Shown here one piece after another: positions 34,631 through 39,362 of a DNA stretch of 39,362 nucleotides (its first letter is position 1; the number at the start of each line of letters is the position of its first letter). A program made the translations under genes and the position numbers. This DNA is from JAWKTM01 sp041399085 (lineage in GTDB: Bacteria > Planctomycetota > Planctomycetia > Pirellulales > Pirellulaceae), in NCBI GenBank assembly GCA_041399085.1, contig JAWKTM010000068.1, positions 1-39,362 of the forward strand, given 5' to 3'. The notes beneath the pieces were generated by a model. That model did not search any database, was not told where the DNA came from, and saw only the letters and a program-made list of their open reading frames with translations.

Positions 34631-36392
34631 CTAACCGTTGAGCAGAGGACTCACCCGCAAACAAGTTGCTGAATCATTTGTAGTGGTGGGGCGCGAGACC
34701 TCCGGTTTTGCGGCACCTGCCGTACCGCTTGCACAGTAAGCAATGCCCGCGGGCTTTGCGATCGTGCCCCGCAGGCCTCCGAGCTTTTGGGATCGGCGGC
34801 GACGGAGTTGACGGCTTGTCGGCTTCTTTCTTCGACCACCTTGTTTGATGAGCCGGAAGGCATCGACTTCGAAGCCCTTCTCGGCCGCATCTTCGCTTTC
34901 CTTCACGATGTCCACTTGTATCCAGATGGATCTTCTTATAAGTGTCCTCGGAGATGATGTAATACCAGTCCGAAAACCGGCCATTCAGCTCGCGTACCTC
35001 TTCGCGGGCCTTTTCGAGCTTGTCGTTGCGCTCGTCCAGCTTGCGTTGGTTCTCCTTCTTGATCCGCTCGCGTTCCGATTCAATCGCCGTGCGGTCGGTT
35101 TCTTTGCCTTCGGCGTCTTCGGCCGCAGCCTCTTCCGTTTCCGGCTTTTCTTCCGACGCGGCGTCGCTGGCATCACTAGCCGCCGGCTTCGGACCAGCGG
35201 CGTCTTCACTGGCAGTTCGGGCAGCGGCGTTAGTTCTGGCTCGGGAAACTGTTCTTCATCGACGCGAGCCATTACGAACAGATAACGGTTCATCTTGCCC
35301 GAGCCCGCTTCTTCCGAACCGGCCGTGTTGCCGAATCGCAGTACGTACTCGATGCCCGACTTCATCCCGAGGGCGACTTCGCCGTTGGCCGCGAACAATT
35401 GCATCTTGCCTGCAACCGGGCCGGCAAAAATCCACGGGACGCCAGCGATTCGAGGCTCTCTTGGTTGTTCAAAAAAGAATCGTCGCCGGCTTCCAGGTCA
35501 GCTCCCAGTCCCTTGGGCTTGCGACGCAATCGACGATCTTGAGATCATCCGCCGCGGCTTCTTCAGATCGTTCAGCCTTGTCGTCCAGCTCTTCGACATC
35601 CAGCAGGTTTACTTCTCGCGGCTTGCCTTGCTCATAAGTCACCATCTGCTCGACCTGCCAATCGCCCTTGGTCGAATCGTATTTCACTTCCCATCCGACT
35701 TGCGATTCCGGCGCGCGCCCCTGCACCGTCTGCACGACCCTCGTAATCCTTGATCGCCAACCGTTCGACATCCAGCGAGTTCAGCTTCAACAGATCCTTT
35801 TCGATCCAGCTTTCAAAGTCGGTCAGAACTTCGACAGCTCGATCTTCACGGCGTAGACCACATCTTGTTTGGGAATCCGCACAAAGTATTGATCCTCGGT
35901 TCCCTTGACCTTGCTGCCGATGATCAGGTTGGCCAGATCGTTTCCCTTTTTGTCCTCGACGGTCACCAACATTCCAACGCCTTCGTCGCCCGCCTTGAGC
36001 TGATCCTTATTCGGCTCGACGACGCCGAACAGCTTGTGCTCCGATGGCAATTCCGACGCCAGACCCAACACCTGCAGATCAATGAAGCTGGTGGCCGCGT
36101 CGCGCATTTGCGTCTCGGCGTCCGCCGGATAGCCGCCGTGCGACGGGATCGTCCAAGCGCCAGTTGTGTTGTCGCGAGCCACGCGAAACGTATGCAACTC
36201 GCTTAGCTCTTCGTCGTATTTGACGATCTCCAAACTGGTCGCGTCCTCGGGTGTCTCGAACTTTTCGAACAACATCTTGCCCACCAAATGTTGCGGGCGA
36301 GGCGGCTCTTGCTTGGGCCGAGCGACCACGGCCACCAGAGCGACCACGACGGCCACGCCAGCGTAGATCGAGGTTTTCACGGCCTCGTTCAT
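34631..36392 (-). CDS. DUF4340 protein, multiple frameshifts
   Basis: The start at 36390-36392 (MNEAVKTSIYAGVA) has AGGAGA 7 bases upstream. Residues 7-25 form one membrane helix, followed by an extracytoplasmic domain of the DUF4340 family: FEKFETPEDATSLEIVKYDE, TIPSHGGYPADAETQ, DAATSFIDLQVLGLASE and EDQYFVRIPKQDVVYAVK. The first 189 residues are clean. Beyond 35830 the frame breaks at least five times (about 35830, 35740, 35545, 35420, 35207, perhaps 34925). Homologous pieces follow in order: LTDFESWIEKDLLKLNSLDV, YDSTKGDWQVEQMVTYEQG, GADLEAGDDSFLNNQESLE, GMKSGIEYVLRFGN, and an acidic linker before FSDWYYIISEDTYKKIHL. The stop is uncertain, between 34631 and 34676. It lies 106 bp after the GldFG gene and probably works in the same ABC complex. 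Confidence 0.85.
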
Positions 36393-36498
36393 GCGACAAT
36401 CTCCTGACTTATGGAATCGATGTTGAATGCGTGGGGAAGGGGAAACCTGGAATCGCTCGCGCCGCGGCGCAAGCGACTTGCTTCAAGCCGTGGGTGGT

Positions 36499-39362
36499 CT
36501 AACGCAGTCGTGCCTTCGAGATGCCTTCGCGTTCGCGCAGACGACGCACCACGAACACGACCAGACCAACCAGGAACGGCGGAATGGGCGGCACGATCAC
36601 GGCCCACAGCTTGTACATGTTCTGCGTCTTCTGAATATCCAAATCCGCTTCGCGGCGAATGCGTTGGATTTCCACATCGCGATCACGTTCAAGCTGCTCG
36701 CGTTTGATTTCCAACTTGCGTTGCAGCAGCGCGTTCTGCTCGGCCAACTCCTGAATTGCTTGCTGCAACTCGGTCAAGCTCACATTGCCGCCGCTGCGTT
36801 GCTTCTTTTCCAAGTCTTCGCGACGCTTCTGAAACTTCTCGATGATCTTGTCGTTCTCGGCCTGAGCCTTCTTAATTTCCTCGTCAAAGTTGCGTTGGAA
36901 CTCGAAGCTCTGAGCGCTCTCGTTCTCGCGAGCTTCGTTAATCGCCGCTTCGACCGTCCGCAACGTACTATGCCGCGGCTTGCGTTTTCGAATCGGGATG
37001 TATTTGTCATCGCCGGCTAGCTCGTCGACAATGTTCAACAGGAAGGTGACGTTCTCGAACTGCCAGTGAATCTCGTCCTCTTCATCGGGGCGAGCACGAA
37101 TGCGAAGGAACGCGTCGATCATCAAGTCGATGTCGGCCACATAGATGACGTTCAGTTGCTTCGACTTGGATTCGTCCGCGTTTGAGTCGCTAGAGTTCGA
37201 GTCGGCAGTGTCTTTGTTGTCGTCGTCCAGACCGTCCTTTTCAGATTTCGTGGCGTCGGCGTCGGATACATCCTTCTCGTCCGAATCGCTGGCTGTCGAA
37301 CCGGTGATCTGAGCCGCCAGCGTACCAACGGTTTGCCGTCCGGTTCACCTTCCAGAATCGCAGTCGCGCGGGATCCGCGTTGATTCTCGCGGAACTGTTC
37401 ATTAGCCAATCGTCCCACGGCCGCGGTGCCCGTCGTCACGAGCGGCGTAAACTTGAGATCGCTGTTCGGGGCCGGCTTGATGGACCGGGAACGGGAGCAA
37501 TATCTCGTCGAGGCCCGACGTAATTTGATGCTGGGACTAATCAGGTCCTCGCCGCCAGGCGCTCACTCGCGACGAAAATCCAGGTCTTGGAATCCCTTGC
37601 GGTTGCAATTTGCGATAAGGCAGATAGTCCTGCCAAACCAGCGAGGGTTCGTACAGCGACGGGTTGAAGTCCGCTCGTTTACCAGGCACTTCGATGCCAA
37701 TCGCCCCACGTGGATATCGCCCTTGGCATCCGGCTGACCGCCGCAAACATTCCTCCAGGACTTTGTTTTTCAGCTCCAGTCATCGCCGCTTGCGTTCTGC
37801 ATGAACCACGGGAACGGATCCTCAAAAATCGCAGTCGGCTGTCCCGCCTTGATCTGGCTTCGACCACGTTGTTCAATTCGGCTGGTCCCAACGACGACGG
37901 TTGCCCGCTCAGGATGGCCGCATAAGTATCGGTTGGAATCGGACTGGTCGGATCGACTTCCTCGACATCGAACTGCTTTTCCAGTTCGCTAATCAATTCG
38001 TTACGTGGAATCTGTTGAGGCATGCCGCCCGCAAAGCTGAACCCGCCCATCAACTGGGCATCGGTGCGAACGATACCCAGCTTTTGCCGCGTACCTTCCG
38101 AAACCGTGACGATCGATCGGACCAGTTCGTACTCGACGGGAATTCCGTAATCAAAGAACGGCACCACTACCTTTTCCAAGCCGCAAGAGAATGCAGCGCC
38201 GAGGATGATCTCCTTCTCCTTGAACGCGCCGCGATCGCGAGTTCGCACGGTTTGCGGCGTGATGCCAAATCGCTCTTCGGCCAAAGCCGCCTGTTCGCTA
38301 AACGTCTCCAATCCGTCATGCAGATGCACAATCACATCGCTGCCAGCCATCGACTGGAATTCTTTCAGCATCGAGATCAGTTCAAACTTGGTTTTGACAT
38401 ACGACTCGGGTACGTCTTCGCTGATAAAGGCGTCGATGTAAATCGGATGTTCGGGTTCCAAACTACGAATCAACCGCTTCGTATCGGGCGACAGCGAACT
38501 GACTTTGCCTTCGGTCGCGTCGACCCGAACCCAATCGTGATTTGAAAAGAACAGCGTCGCGAACAACGCGATCACAACCAACGACACGGCTCGCAATAAG
38601 TAATGCCCCAACATCGACTCGCCATCGCGTCCGCCGGACCAATGGCGCTTGCCGATCAACACCATGCTCAAATACAAGCCGACCACGATCAGCATCACGA
38701 AATACACACCGGACGAGAGGCTCAGCACGCCGCGGGCGAAGTCGTCGATTTGCGACGCGATGCTCCAATCGGAAAACGTCCGAGCCCAACCGGCTTGAGG
38801 CACAATCGCGTCGGTATATACGGCGAAAACCAACGGGGCGTTGAACACCACGCCCAAGATAAAGCCGACCGTTAGATTGCCCGTAAGAAACGAAGCCACC
38901 ATACCGATCGCCAACATGGCCAAACCGGTCAACCAATAGCCCAAGTAGGTCGAGAAAATCAGTCCAGCGTCTAAATCCCCATTCGTCAATGAGACCAATA
39001 CGCTGTAGTTCGACAACTGGGAGAAGAGCAGCGAAACGGTAAAAATCGAGGCTGCCGCGAGATACTTGCCAATCACGATATCGAAGTCATTGGCTGGCAA
39101 CGTCAGCAACAACTCGTCGGTGCCTTGCCGCCGTTCTTCCGCCCAAATGCCCATCGTCACGGCGGGGATGAAGATCAACATGATTAGCGGCAAGTAACGC
39201 GTAAGCTGGTCCAGGTTGGCCAAATTCGCATTGAAGAATTCGTGGGGCCAGAACGCGGCCAACGACGTCAGCAACACAAACAAGCACAGAAACACATAAC
39301 CCGTGGGGTTGCTGAAATAGCCGATGAAGTTTCGCTTCATCACCGCAAAGGCGGCTCGTTTG
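36499..39362 (-). CDS. GldF-GldG fusion ABC exporter subunit (partial, frameshifted)
   Basis: The frame is open at the right edge; upstream of GTG (39341-39343) it continues as KRAAFAV, so the true start lies outside the window. The N-terminal part is an ABC-2 type permease: NFIGYFSNPTGYVFLCLF, VTMGIWAEERRQGTDELLL, and about six membrane helices to RHWSGG. It then continues into a GldG-type periplasmic domain (FATLFFSNHDWVRVDATEGK; SLSPDTKRLIRSLEPEHPIY; VVVPFFDYGIPVEYELVRS). A long helix rich in E/K/R/Q (EIKKAQAENDKIIEKFQKRR) and a final helix WAVIVPPIPPFLVGLVVFVV close it, with stop at 36499-36501. From about 37870 to 37325 the frame breaks about eight times, but homologous pieces stay in order (KAGQPTAIFEDPFPWFMQN; GIEVPGKRADFNPSLYEPS; ITSGLDEILLPFPG; FTPLVTTGTAAVGRLANEQF). 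The partner ATPase is expected just beyond the edge. The substrate is unknown. Confidence 0.9.

Noticed and set aside
34631..34900. A separate small gene at the end of the DUF4340 region
   Set aside because: The frame is the low-complexity tail of the DUF4340 protein after an indel; it has no own ribosome site.

Overview
The window looks like a chromosomal segment from a planctomycete, most likely of the Pirellulales type. This rests on four traits: a giant surface protein beginning with the planctomycete-style N-terminal motif LESLERRELMA, a fused GldF/GldG-like ABC exporter followed by a DUF4340 protein, a YeiP-type elongation factor P paralogue, and repetitive intergenic DNA. No species can be named from the sequence alone.

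Layout. Bases 1-25476 (minus strand) are one giant gene of about 8,490 codons that is still open at the left edge. It encodes a mosaic extracellular protein: planctomycete N-terminal motif, three N-terminal repeats, a matrixin-like domain with no recognisable zinc site, PPC-like beta domains, a right-handed beta-helix with inserted FN3-like repeats, about 30 copies of an 'FEFD' repeat, a von Willebrand A domain nested in a second beta-helix, a GEVED domain, six cadherin/Ig-like repeats, and the first residues of a probable dockerin-like tail. Bases 25477-26719 hold no convincing gene, only a candidate promoter and a direct repeat. Next come mfd (minus, intact), a conserved 162-residue protein (plus, one frameshift), yeiP (plus, badly disrupted), a 53-54 bp minisatellite, a 69-residue protein (minus), glmS (minus, two single-base deletions near the 3' end) and a DUF4112 membrane protein (plus, intact). 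The right end is a minus-strand operon of a GldF-GldG fusion (start lies outside the window) and a DUF4340 protein, closed by a rho-independent terminator shared with the convergent DUF4112 gene.

Reading-frame breaks are frequent but patchy. Many kilobases are clean (14.2-25.4 kb, all of mfd, most of glmS), while stretches of 0.1-0.9 kb carry several indels each. In every case homology continues in another frame. I infer local consensus errors in the assembly rather than real decay, but the sequence alone cannot settle this.

How the genes work together. mfd, glmS and yeiP are housekeeping genes for transcription-coupled repair, amino-sugar synthesis and translation. The GldFG/DUF4340 pair should form a membrane export complex with an ATPase that would lie just beyond base 39362. 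The giant protein is probably exported and surface-attached; no dedicated secretion genes are visible next to it. The most unusual content is in this giant protein.
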